From Streptomyces durocortorensis (lineage in GTDB: Bacteria > Actinomycetota > Actinomycetes > Streptomycetales > Streptomycetaceae), in contig NZ_CP134500.1 in assembly GCF_031760065.1 (NCBI RefSeq), positions 806,001 to 870,000 of the forward strand: 64,000 nucleotides of DNA, read 5' to 3'. A program made the position numbers and the translations under genes. The notes under the pieces are model-generated. The model was given only the letters and a program-made list of their open reading frames with translations, had not been told where the DNA came from and ran no database searches. How positions within the stretch are numbered: position 1 is the first letter of the stretch; the number at the start of each line of letters is the position of its first letter. This document shows positions 63,966-64,000 of this stretch, one piece after another.

Positions 63966-64000
63966 GAGATCCCTTACCGCAGAGAGGCAGGCAGCTGAGT

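Overview
The window reads as a chromosomal stretch of a Streptomyces species. GC is very high with strong third-position G/C, GTG and TTG starts are common, and several genes are Streptomyces or actinobacterial hallmarks: smeA-sffA, rbpA with a SigR promoter, FxsA, polyprenol-phosphate mannose synthase, two GH18 chitinases with DasR/chi-type operators, and a riboflavin operon with an FMN riboswitch. Order and content recall, from memory, the smeA/sffA - rbpA - ppm - chitinase - rib/his - chitinase core region of S. coelicolor. No tRNA, rRNA, CRISPR array, insertion sequence or phage gene was seen.

Layout. 0-8 kb: edge of an unknown gene, an ankyrin protein, the sporulation pair smeA-sffA, a divergent MocR regulator/YczE membrane protein pair, a GlpQ-type phosphodiesterase translationally coupled to YczE, and an MFS transporter. 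7.7-15 kb: rbpA with its SigR promoter and a 22-bp perfect terminator, fxsA, ppm1, a YtcJ-type amidohydrolase, an Lrp regulator, two conserved unknowns and an acyl-CoA dehydrogenase. 15-20.5 kb: a secreted chitinase, a small membrane protein, a gene remnant, a DinB/DUF664 protein, and a His/Met-rich membrane protein next to a PepSY protein (possibly metal related).

20.6-39.2 kb is a complete type VII secretion (ESX-like) locus on the minus strand. A SARP/AfsR-type regulator comes first, then four small helical or EspC-like proteins and a PPE-like protein without obvious W-x-G motifs, an 806-residue putative substrate, and then eccC, eccD, mycP, eccB, eccE and an unknown, the machinery genes being linked by ATGA overlaps. 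An EccA-like TPR/AAA+ ATPase lies 2.7 kb away on the other strand (42-43.9 kb), beyond a Tat-exported C39 peptidase and a P-loop kinase. Between the SARP gene and the first small gene is a textbook SARP operator: 9-bp direct repeats offset by 11 bp and ending exactly 8 bp before a TANNNT -10. This suggests that the locus has its own activator.

44-50.2 kb: a minus-strand operon ribD-ribE-ribM-ribBA-ribH-hisE-hisG-PH-domain protein, headed by an FMN riboswitch. 50.3-52.8 kb: a second, larger chitinase whose promoter copies the tandem-repeat layout of the first. 53-59 kb: a ROK repressor with a divergent MFS transporter and a shared palindrome, an NCS2 uracil/xanthine permease, a GH6 glycosidase and a DUF5995 protein. 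59-64 kb: an L-lysine 2-monooxygenase-like flavoenzyme (DavB) and a DavA-like amidase with an Lrp regulator and an aldehyde dehydrogenase, which look like an amino-acid (probably lysine) catabolic cluster.

All function calls come from reading the translated sequence and from recalled family knowledge; no database search was run.
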